A DNA stretch of 5,516 nucleotides from assembly GCA_013695405.1 (NCBI GenBank), contig JACDAO010000467.1, positions 1 to 5,516 on the forward strand, in the 5' to 3' direction. Positions within the stretch are counted from its first letter, which is position 1, and each line of letters begins with the position of its first letter. The position numbers and the translations under genes were made by a program. The notes beneath the pieces were generated by a model. It was given only the letters and a program-made list of their open reading frames with translations, ran no database searches and was not told where the DNA came from. The stretch comes from Acidobacteriota bacterium (GTDB taxonomy: Bacteria > Acidobacteriota > Vicinamibacteria > Vicinamibacterales > Vicinamibacteraceae). Below, in pieces: positions 1-5,516 of this stretch.

Positions 1-2606
1 CGGTCAAGGAGACTGCGACCGTCAACGTCGGCGCGCCGACGCAGGTCAACGCGTCGCTGGGTGTCGCCGGGCAGGCCGAGACGGTCAACGTCACCGCCAA
101 CCCGGTCGAAGCGGCCGTGACCAGCACGTCCACCACGGCCAATTTCAAGTATGAAGAGATCCAGGCGCTGCCAGCGGGACGCAACCCGCAGGCCATTGCC
201 ACGCTCGCGCCCGGCCTGACGACCAATACCCCCAACGCCGGGCAGTTGACGATTTCGGGCGCGTTCGCCTACGACAACGTCTTTCTGGTCGACGGTGTGG
301 ACGTCAACGACAACCTGTTCGGCACGTCGAACAACCTGTTCATCGAAGACGCGATCGAGGAGACGCAGGTGCTGACGTCCGGGATTTCGGCCGAGTACGG
401 GCGGTTCTCGGGCGGGGTCATCAATGTGGTCACCAAGAGTGGCGGCGACCGGTTCTCGGGGTCGTTCCGTACCAATCTGGCCAATGACAGGTGGCAGACC
501 CGCTCGCCGTTCGAGCGCGACCGCAACATCAACAAACTCGATAAGATCAATCCGATCTACGAGGGCACGTTCGGCGGCCCGATCGTGCGATCCAAGCTGT
601 GGTTCTTCTCGGCTGGTCGCATGCTCAGCACCGAGAACCAGACCACGCTGGCCGGCACCGGCCTGCCGTTCGTCGGCACCAATGAGGAGAAGCGCGGCCA
701 GGTCAAGGCCACGTACACCGCGGCCAACAACCACACATTCCAGGGCACCTACACCAGAGTGGCACGGGATGCCGTCCGGACCGGCTTGGGCATCTCGGGT
801 GACCCCAGGACCAGCGAGAGCCCCAGTTTCCCGAACGACGGCTACATCTTCAATTACCGCGGCGTGCTCAGCCCGAAGCTGTTCGGTGACCTCCGAGCCT
901 CGCGCAAGACGTTCGGCTTCCGCAACAATGGCGGCGCCGGCCTGAACCTGGTCGACTCGCCGTTTCTTAATCTGAGCTCCCCGTCGGTGCACTACAACGC
1001 GCCCTACTTCGACTCGACGGATCCCGAAGACCGCAACAACTACCAGGTCGCTGGCAGTCTGTCGTACGCGTTGACCACGCCGTCCGTTGGCACGCACGAC
1101 TTCAAGGGCGGCTTCGAGGTCTTCAACAGCACGCGCACCGGCGGCAACTCGCAGTCGCCGACCAACTACGTCTACAACACCGATTACCTGGGGCCCATCC
1201 CCAATCCGGTGCTCGACGGGCAGGGAAGGTTCATTCCGGTGTTCGTGAACGGCGAGTCGCTGCTGGAGAACTACCTGCCCACCCGCGGCGCCCAGGTGGA
1301 CACCCGCACACTGTCGTTCTACCTCCAGGATCAGTGGCGCCTCGGCTCGCGCTTCACCTTCGACCTCGGCGCGCGGTACGAGAAGATCGCGGGCGAGGCT
1401 ACCGGCGGCATCACCACGGTCGACACTGATGCGTTCGTGCCGCGTCTGGCGGCGTCGTACGACGTGCTCGGCAATGGCCGCCTGGTCGCGCAGTCGACTT
1501 ACGCCTGGTACGCCGGCAAGTACAGCGAGTCGCAGTTCGCCTCCAACACCACGGTCGGCAACCCGACCTATATCCTGAGCGTCTACACCGGTCCTGATGG
1601 TCAGGGGCTGGATTTCGCGCCCGGCCTGAACCCGGCGAACTACGAAGTCATCGACGGCGAATTCCCGCTGGCCAACGTGTTCGTGGCGCCGGGCCTGTCG
1701 TCGCCGATCACCAAGGAGTTCACTGCGTCACTCGGCGGGGCGATCGGCCGGGGCTACCTCAAGGGCACGTTCGTTGATCGCGACGTGACCGGTGTGGTCG
1801 AGGACTTCATCACCCTGCAGGGTGGATCGACGACAGTGATCGAGAACGGCTTCAACTTCGGGACCTTCCAGAACGTCAACATCGACAACTCCGACATTCC
1901 GGAGCGTCGGTACCGCGCGCTGCAGTTCCAGTCGAAGTACCAGGTGTTCGATCGCCTCGGCCTGTACGCCAACTATACCTACCAGTTGAAGAATGACGGC
2001 AACTTCGAGGGCGAGGGCGTCAACACCCCGGGCAGCGCCTCCCTGTTCGGCGACTACCCGGAGTTCTTCTCGCCGACCCGCAACTACCCCAACGGGCGGC
2101 TCAACGACTACCAGCAGCACAAGGTCCGCGCCTGGAGCATCTACACCCAGCCGCTCGGCTTCCTGGGCTCGGTGGACGTCTCGCTGCTGTACCGGTTCGA
2201 CTCGGCGGCGACTTACAGTCTGTCGTCCGGCAGCGTGCCGCTGACGGCCATCCAGCGGACGCTGGGCGCAGGCTACGCCACCACGCCGAACAACCAGACG
2301 CTGTTCTACAACACGCGCGGCTCGGAGTTCTTCGACTCGGCGAACCTGTTCGACCTTGGTGTGCAGTACGAGATCCCGGTGTTCCGGTCGCTGCGTCCGT
2401 ACGTCAAGTTCGACCTCTTCAACATGTTGAACAACGACAAGCTCACCTCGTGGAACACGACCGTGTCGCCGAACAACGCCGGCGCGCGCGACGGCTTCGG
2501 CCTGCCGACCGAGTTCGTCCGCGGCGCCAACTTCGGCCGTGCCGCCAGCAACGCCAGCTATCCGGCCGCGCGTCGCTACGCCATCGCACTGGGCTTCAGG
2601 TTCTAG
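1..2606 (+). CDS. Oar-like TonB-dependent outer-membrane receptor, 5'-truncated by the window edge
   Basis: The reading frame is open from base 3 to the TAG at 2604-2606, giving 867 residues without the true start. A GTG at 117 is only an internal valine, because coding continues upstream of it. Numbering from the edge, residues 1 to about 35 look like the end of a carboxypeptidase-regulatory-like beta domain (VAGQAETVNVTA). The plug follows, with FLVDGVDVND near 94-103 and the conserved stretch SAEYGRFSGGVINVVTKSG near 129-147. The remainder, rich in aromatic residues and alternating strands, fits a 22-strand barrel, and the protein ends in FRF with the terminal Phe typical of outer-membrane barrels. 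Family members usually have about 1000 or more residues, so roughly the first 100-200 are missing. Such receptors use TonB/ExbBD energy to move large substrates across the outer membrane; the substrate here cannot be told. An intrinsic terminator lies 34 bases after the stop. Confidence 0.93.
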   Translation, partial: VKETATVNVGAPTQVNASLGVAGQAETVNVTANPVEAAVTSTSTTANFKYEEIQALPAGRNPQAIATLAPGLTTNTPNAGQLTISGAFAYDNVFLVDGVDVNDNLFGTSNNLFIEDAIEETQVLTSGISAEYGRFSGGVINVVTKSGGDRFSGSFRTNLANDRWQTRSPFERDRNINKLDKINPIYEGTFGGPIVRSKLWFFSAGRMLSTENQTTLAGTGLPFVGTNEEKRGQVKATYTAANNHTFQGTYTRVARDAVRTGLGISGDPRTSESPSFPNDGYIFNYRGVLSPKLFGDLRASRKTFGFRNNGGAGLNLVDSPFLNLSSPSVHYNAPYFDSTDPEDRNNYQVAGSLSYALTTPSVGTHDFKGGFEVFNSTRTGGNSQSPTNYVYNTDYLGPIPNPVLDGQGRFIPVFVNGESLLENYLPTRGAQVDTRTLSFYLQDQWRLGSRFTFDLGARYEKIAGEATGGITTVDTDAFVPRLAASYDVLGNGRLVAQSTYAWYAGKYSESQFASNTTVGNPTYILSVYTGPDGQGLDFAPGLNPANYEVIDGEFPLANVFVAPGLSSPITKEFTASLGGAIGRGYLKGTFVDRDVTGVVEDFITLQGGSTTVIENGFNFGTFQNVNIDNSDIPERRYRALQFQSKYQVFDRLGLYANYTYQLKNDGNFEGEGVNTPGSASLFGDYPEFFSPTRNYPNGRLNDYQQHKVRAWSIYTQPLGFLGSVDVSLLYRFDSAATYSLSSGSVPLTAIQRTLGAGYATTPNNQTLFYNTRGSEFFDSANLFDLGVQYEIPVFRSLRPYVKFDLFNMLNNDKLTSWNTTVSPNNAGARDGFGLPTEFVRGANFGRAASNASYPAARRYAIALGFRF

Positions 2607-2640
2607 GAGGGCTCAGCGCTCAGGGCCAAGGGCGCACGGG

Positions 2641-2672
2641 AAGGCCGGTCTCCGACAGGGGGCCGGCCTTTT
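2641..2672 (+). terminator. Rho-independent terminator of the receptor gene
   Basis: A 13-pair stem joins AAGGCCGGTCTCC (2641-2653) to GGGGGCCGGCCTT (2658-2670) across the loop GACA. The stem includes two G-T wobbles, and the run of four T (2669-2672) is short. It sits 34 bases after the receptor stop codon. The outer eight pairs are perfect and GC-rich. It should end receptor transcription and so separate the receptor from the hydrolase downstream. Confidence 0.85.
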
Positions 2673-2690
2673 CGATTGCAGCAGGTCAAA

Positions 2691-2735
2691 ATGTCATTAC
2701 CTGATGCGTCAGTGAAAGTCTGCCATTCTGACATC
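2691..2735. promoter_or_regulatory. Stacked dyads in the hydrolase leader; candidate promoter/operator region
   Basis: The gap between the terminator and the preferred hydrolase start holds three overlapping symmetric elements. CTGATGCGTCAG (2701-2712) is a near-perfect 12-base palindrome with one imperfect pair. The dyad GAAAGTCTGCCATTC (2714-2728) adjoins it. The six-base arms ATGTCA (2691-2696) and TGACAT (2729-2734) flank both. The sequence is richer in A and T than the neighbouring genes. I see no convincing -35/-10 pair; TTGCAG at 2676-2681 is a possible -35 without a good -10. The terminator just upstream means the hydrolase needs its own promoter, which should lie here. Confidence 0.45.
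2712..2729. repeat. 18-base repeat, copy A, before the hydrolase start
   Basis: GTGAAAGTCTGCCATTCT matches copy B (3781-3798) at 16 of 18 bases in the same orientation. The inner 15 bases form an imperfect dyad centred on T2721, with outer arms GAA and TTC. The two bases that differ from copy B (G2718 and C2724) mirror each other across that centre. It ends six bases before the ATG at 2736. Confidence 0.55.
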
Positions 2736-3776
2736 ATGGTGACGCCGCTCACGTGGACCTTGCTGGCCTTGTCGCTGGCCTCCGTGCTGCTCGGGAGCGA
2801 GCCGCGGGCGGGCGCCGCGGCGCAGCCTGCAGGCTTTGACGCGGCGAGGCTGGCGGCGGCGGCGGCCGCGCTGCCGCAACTGCACACGCTGCGTGTCAGT
2901 CATCGTGGCGTCGTGATCGGCCAATACGACGAACGTCCCACCCGCCGGAATGGCGCCGCCAACATCAAGTCCGCGTCCAAGAGCGTGATCGCCATCCTGG
3001 TCGGCATCGCGATCGCGCGTGGGCGGATCACCTCGATCGACACGCCGATCGTCACCTGGTTTCCCGAACTGCGTCGCGATTCCGATCCTCGCAAGCGCAC
3101 GATCACGATCGGCTACCTGTTGTCGATGCAAGCAGGCCTGGAGTCGACCAGCGGCGAGTCATACGGACGATGGGTGAGCAGCCGCAACTGGGTGCGCTTT
3201 GCGCTCGCGCGGCCTCTGGTCAGCGACCCGGGGACGTCGATGGAGTACAGCACGGGCTCGTCGCACCTGCTGTCGGCCATTCTCACCAGGGCCACCGGCC
3301 AGAGCACCCACCGCTTCGCCCAGCAGGTACTGGCCACGCCGCTCGGCTTCACGCTGGCGGCATGGCCACGCGACCCGCAGGGCGTCTACTTCGGAGGCAA
3401 CGAGATGCTGCTGACGCCGCCGCAGATGGTCGCGGTCGGCGAACTGTGGCGCAACGGCGGCCGCGTCGGCACCAGGCAGGTCGTGCCCGCCGCATGGGTA
3501 GCGGCATCGTGCGAGCCGAGGACGCGGTCGCGCTGGGACCCGACCCGCGAGTACGGCTACGGCTGGTGGGTCCAGACGATCGGCGAGCAGCGCGCCTGCT
3601 TCGCCTGGGGCTTCGGTGGCCAGTACATCATGATATTCCCGGCGCTCGACCTCGTCGTCACCGCGACATCGTCGACGACGATCAGCGACGAACGGCACGG
3701 CCATCGCGCCGCCCTGTTCACCCTCCTCGAGCGCGAAGTGCTGCGGCCGCTGACCAAGCCTGCCTGGGCCAGGTGA
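2736..3776 (+). CDS. Exported serine hydrolase, class C beta-lactamase/esterase family
   Basis: This is a 346-residue protein from the ATG at 2736. Residues 1-20 are hydrophobic and are followed by an Ala-rich stretch (AGAAA, 25-29) suited to signal-peptidase cleavage, so the enzyme probably acts in the periplasm. The n-region lacks a basic residue. The family's SxxK motif is SASK at 79-82, with Ser79 the likely nucleophile and Lys82 the base. The Tyr motif is YST at 171-173 within EYSTGSSHLLSAIL. The third, C-terminal active-site element is probably WGFGGQ at 291-296. Relatives include esterases, D-amino-acid peptidases and 6-aminohexanoate-dimer hydrolase. True beta-lactamase activity is not implied, since classic AmpC has YxN and KTG. 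An upstream in-frame ATG at 2691 has a weak AGG five bases before it. I prefer 2736 because it puts the signal peptide at the N-terminus and leaves the repeat outside the gene. The start at 2736 has no clear ribosome-binding site. Confidence 0.88.
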   Translation: MVTPLTWTLLALSLASVLLGSEPRAGAAAQPAGFDAARLAAAAAALPQLHTLRVSHRGVVIGQYDERPTRRNGAANIKSASKSVIAILVGIAIARGRITSIDTPIVTWFPELRRDSDPRKRTITIGYLLSMQAGLESTSGESYGRWVSSRNWVRFALARPLVSDPGTSMEYSTGSSHLLSAILTRATGQSTHRFAQQVLATPLGFTLAAWPRDPQGVYFGGNEMLLTPPQMVAVGELWRNGGRVGTRQVVPAAWVAASCEPRTRSRWDPTREYGYGWWVQTIGEQRACFAWGFGGQYIMIFPALDLVVTATSSTTISDERHGHRAALFTLLEREVLRPLTKPAWAR

Positions 3777-3780
3777 CATT

Positions 3781-3798
3781 GTGAAATTCTGCAATTCT
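3781..3798. repeat. 18-base repeat, copy B, in the convergent gap after the hydrolase
   Basis: GTGAAATTCTGCAATTCT begins four bases after the hydrolase stop and reaches two bases into the stop codon of the ATP-grasp gene (3797-3799). It differs from copy A only at T3787 and A3793, which are mirror positions of the dyad centred on T3790. It thus fills nearly the whole 20-base gap between the convergent genes. Confidence 0.55.
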
Positions 3799-5014
3799 AT
3801 TGCGGTCGCTCCATCGGCGGCAGCACGGCCAGGAAGTCCTGCTCGACGCGCCGGGCGTACTCGCCGAGCAGGTGCTGCACGCGCCAGTAGTCGGGAGAGC
3901 TGACGATGAGCGCCGCGTGGTGGCGCTTGGACGGGCGCAGCACGATCTCGGGCTCGGTGTACGCACGCAGGTCTGGCCATTCCTGGCGCGCCAGGGCGAG
4001 CACCACGCCAGCGTACTCGGTGCGCCGGTCCGGCAGCGCATAAGGCACCTCACCGCGGCCGATCTCCAGGTTGGCCCACTCGCGCCAGACGTTGACGCCG
4101 GTTGCCGCTTCGAGGGCCTCCGAGATGAACGCGCCACCGACCCGGCCCGCGACCTCGAGGAAGTAGAAGTCGCCGTCGGTGCTCTTGATGAACTCGGCAT
4201 GAGTGGCGCCACGGACGAAGCCGAGGGTCCCGAGCAGCGCGCGGTTCATCTCGAGCAGGACCTGCTCGTCTTCGGTGCCGCGTTCCACCGTCGTGGTCAG
4301 GAACACGCCACCCTTGTGCGCCACGTCCATTGGCGGACGCCAGTAGCGGTTGACACCGGCGAAGACGACCTCGCTGTTCTCGACCAGCGAGTCAACGTGG
4401 AAGACCTCGCCGGGGATGAACTTCTCCAGCAGATAGTGCGTTGACCGCTCGGTCAACAGCGGCCGCGCGTCGAGCGAGTCGATCGCCCGCCAGACCAACT
4501 CGCTCTCGTGCAGCTTCTGGATGCCGACCGCGGACACGTCGGCGCGAGGTTTGAGCACCCACGGCCCCGGCACGCTCTCCATGTACATCCGGATCTCGTC
4601 GTAGTTCAGCACGTGCACGAAGTCGGGCACGCGGATGCCGGCATCGAAGGCCTTGACGCGCATGGCCAGCTTGTCGCGGAACAGCCGTGCGGTGGTGGTG
4701 CCCATGCCCGGGATGCGCAGGTGCTCGCGGATCATCGCCGCGTGCATCACGTCGTACTCCTCGAGTGCGACGATGCGGTCGACGCGGTGATGGCGCGCGA
4801 AGTCGGACACCGTCTCGATGAACCGGTCGGCGGTGGCGCTGTTGGGGACTATCAGGATCTCGTCGAGGCTGTCGTGGGCCCACGCCTCGTCGCGCAGCTT
4901 CTCCTTGATCACCAGCACGACGCGGCAACCGCGCAGTCGCAACTGCTGGAGGAACTCGTTGCCCTTGAAGTAGCTGGCAAGACAGACGACGGTCAACGGA
5001 CGGGACTCAGGCAT
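3797..5014 (-). CDS. ATP-grasp domain enzyme (carboxylate-amine ligase-like), substrate unknown
   Basis: This is a 405-residue protein from the ATG at 5014. An in-frame ATG at 5053 would add 13 Pro/Ser-rich residues that look non-coding; neither start has a good ribosome-binding site. Residues 1 to about 100 form a Rossmann-like pre-ATP-grasp domain (TVVCLASYFKG, then VVLVIKEKL). The ATP-grasp fold follows: FRDKLAMRVKAFDAGIRVPDF near 112-132, WVLKPRADVSAVG near 152-164 with a likely ATP-binding Lys155, and LLEKFIPGEVFHVDSLV near 195-211. The metal-binding acids are probably Glu274 (THAEF) and Glu287 (FLEVAGRVGG), with Arg291 contacting phosphate. Alanine replaces the usual Asn of the ExNxR motif. 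The family joins a carboxylate to an amine or thiol through an acyl phosphate. The substrate cannot be read from the sequence. The gene lies 60 bases downstream of the DCC protein gene on the same strand, probably in one operon. Confidence 0.87.
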   Translation of the reverse strand: MPESRPLTVVCLASYFKGNEFLQQLRLRGCRVVLVIKEKLRDEAWAHDSLDEILIVPNSATADRFIETVSDFARHHRVDRIVALEEYDVMHAAMIREHLRIPGMGTTTARLFRDKLAMRVKAFDAGIRVPDFVHVLNYDEIRMYMESVPGPWVLKPRADVSAVGIQKLHESELVWRAIDSLDARPLLTERSTHYLLEKFIPGEVFHVDSLVENSEVVFAGVNRYWRPPMDVAHKGGVFLTTTVERGTEDEQVLLEMNRALLGTLGFVRGATHAEFIKSTDGDFYFLEVAGRVGGAFISEALEAATGVNVWREWANLEIGRGEVPYALPDRRTEYAGVVLALARQEWPDLRAYTEPEIVLRPSKRHHAALIVSSPDYWRVQHLLGEYARRVEQDFLAVLPPMERPQ

Positions 5015-5074
5015 CGGGCTCGGACTCGCGCGCGGATGGCAAGGGGAGGGCATCCTCGCACCCGACGCCGCAGT

Positions 5075-5485
5075 TTACTCGACGATCTTGCGGCGCAGCG
5101 CGGCGTCTGGCAGGGCACAGGCCGGCAACCGCTGCGAAATCCGGTGCCTGATGGCAGCCACGCCACGGTAGGCCAGATCGCGCACGCCGCGCGGCACCAG
5201 CAGGCCGGCGCGGGCCAGCGACCAGGGCCAGTCGAGCCGGGCCGCGATTCGCAGCACCCCGTCCGAACGCAGCCACGTGCCGGCGTCGTCGACCAGCACC
5301 AACGAGTTGGGCGCGACCCCGCTCCCGGACTCACCTAACAGGCGAATCCCGGCCGGGCTCTGTCGGGCGGCGAACCGGAAGTGGCCGACGGCGTCGTGCC
5401 GGTGGATGAAGCGGATCGCGCGCTGGCAGAAGCCACAGTCGCCGTCGAATATGACAATCGGCGTCTGCGCCGACGCACCCGCCAT
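5075..5485 (-). CDS. DCC-type (DUF393) thiol-disulfide oxidoreductase-like protein
   Basis: This is a 136-residue protein from the ATG at 5485. The signature DGDCGFC lies at residues 14-20 and gives a CxxC pair (Cys17, Cys20) at the thioredoxin-like position just after the first beta strand (IVIFDGD). Other family features follow: FRFAARQSPAG, NSLVLVDDAG, RSDGVLRIAARLDWPW, RDLAYRGVAAIRHRI, and CALP near the end. Length is normal for the family (about 120-150 residues). The frame stays open to the right edge, and a GTG at 5500 would add five residues. I prefer the ATG because the CxxC region normally lies close to the N-terminus; an AAGG sits two bases before it, which is too close to be ideal. 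The protein is predicted to be cytoplasmic, with no signal peptide. The biochemical role of DCC proteins is mostly unproven; redox exchange is inferred from the CxxC. It probably leads the ATP-grasp gene in an operon, with a 60-base gap (5015-5074) in which I see nothing distinct. Confidence 0.88.
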   Translation of the reverse strand: MAGASAQTPIVIFDGDCGFCQRAIRFIHRHDAVGHFRFAARQSPAGIRLLGESGSGVAPNSLVLVDDAGTWLRSDGVLRIAARLDWPWSLARAGLLVPRGVRDLAYRGVAAIRHRISQRLPACALPDAALRRKIVE

Positions 5486-5516
5486 CACCTTACGACCCAC
5501 CGCCCAGGCGCAGCGG

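Noticed and set aside
117..119. GTG as the start of the TonB-dependent receptor
   Set aside because: The same frame is open to the left edge and encodes a recognisable end of the carboxypeptidase-regulatory-like domain, so this is an internal valine.
2611..2623. Tandem GCTCAG copies just after the receptor stop
   Set aside because: Two six-base copies are too short to distinguish from chance, and they make no useful hairpin.
2676..2678. TTG as the start of the serine hydrolase
   Set aside because: It lies four bases past the terminator T-run and would put 20 unrelated residues before a good signal peptide; the ATG at 2736 fits better.
2852..2866. Five GGC units in the hydrolase gene as a slippage or phase-variation tract
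   Set aside because: Changes would occur in units of three and only alter a short Ala run in a helix after the signal peptide, so no on/off switching is expected.
2712..3798. Hydrolase gene as an inserted cassette or transposon bounded by direct repeats
   Set aside because: There is no transposase, no terminal inverted repeats, and hydrolase base composition looks like its neighbours. The repeat differences keep dyad symmetry, which fits a binding site better than a target-site duplication.
3159..3980. 273-codon - strand open frame across the serine hydrolase
   Set aside because: Its composition is Arg/Ala-rich with no motif, and it runs through the convergent ATP-grasp gene in another frame; it is a shadow of GC-rich sequence.
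4508..5338. 276-codon + strand open frame across the ATP-grasp and DCC genes
   Set aside because: Its protein is rich in His, Val, Asp and Arg with no recognisable motif, as expected for the antisense of GC-rich coding sequence. Both genes on the other strand carry clear family motifs.
1..5516. A defence, biosynthetic or mobile system spanning the window
   Set aside because: The four genes are from common, unrelated families on two strands, split by a terminator, with no hallmark genes of such systems.

Overview
This is a GC-rich bacterial window with two genes on the + strand converging on two genes on the - strand. A large TonB-dependent receptor of the Oar-like type (N-terminal carboxypeptidase-regulatory-like domain, then plug and barrel), together with the base composition, suggests a Gram-negative soil or sediment bacterium. 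Acidobacteriota of the Vicinamibacteria kind is my best guess. That taxonomic placement is inference from gene style, not from any marker gene.

Layout. Positions 1-2606 (+) hold the 3' part of the Oar-like outer-membrane receptor; its signal peptide and most of its N-terminal domain lie left of the window. A strong intrinsic terminator follows at 2641-2672. Positions 2736-3776 (+) encode a predicted exported serine hydrolase of the class C beta-lactamase/esterase family. Positions 3797-5014 (-) encode an ATP-grasp ligase-like enzyme of unknown substrate. Positions 5075-5485 (-) encode a DCC-type (DUF393) thiol-disulfide oxidoreductase-like protein, which lies upstream of the ATP-grasp gene and is probably co-transcribed with it. 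The two gene pairs meet tail to tail with 20 bases between stop codons.

How they work together. Nothing here forms a recognised multi-gene system. The receptor and the hydrolase are separated by a terminator, so they are probably independent units. The two - strand genes look like part of a small operon that continues beyond the right edge.

The most interesting signal is not a gene. An 18-base sequence just before the hydrolase start recurs, 16 of 18 bases identical, just after the hydrolase stop. Its core is an imperfect dyad, and the only two differences between copies fall at positions that mirror each other in that dyad (G/C in one copy, T/A in the other). This is what a binding site for a dimeric DNA-binding protein would show, but two copies are thin evidence. 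I see no RNA genes, CRISPR array, insertion sequence or phage genes.
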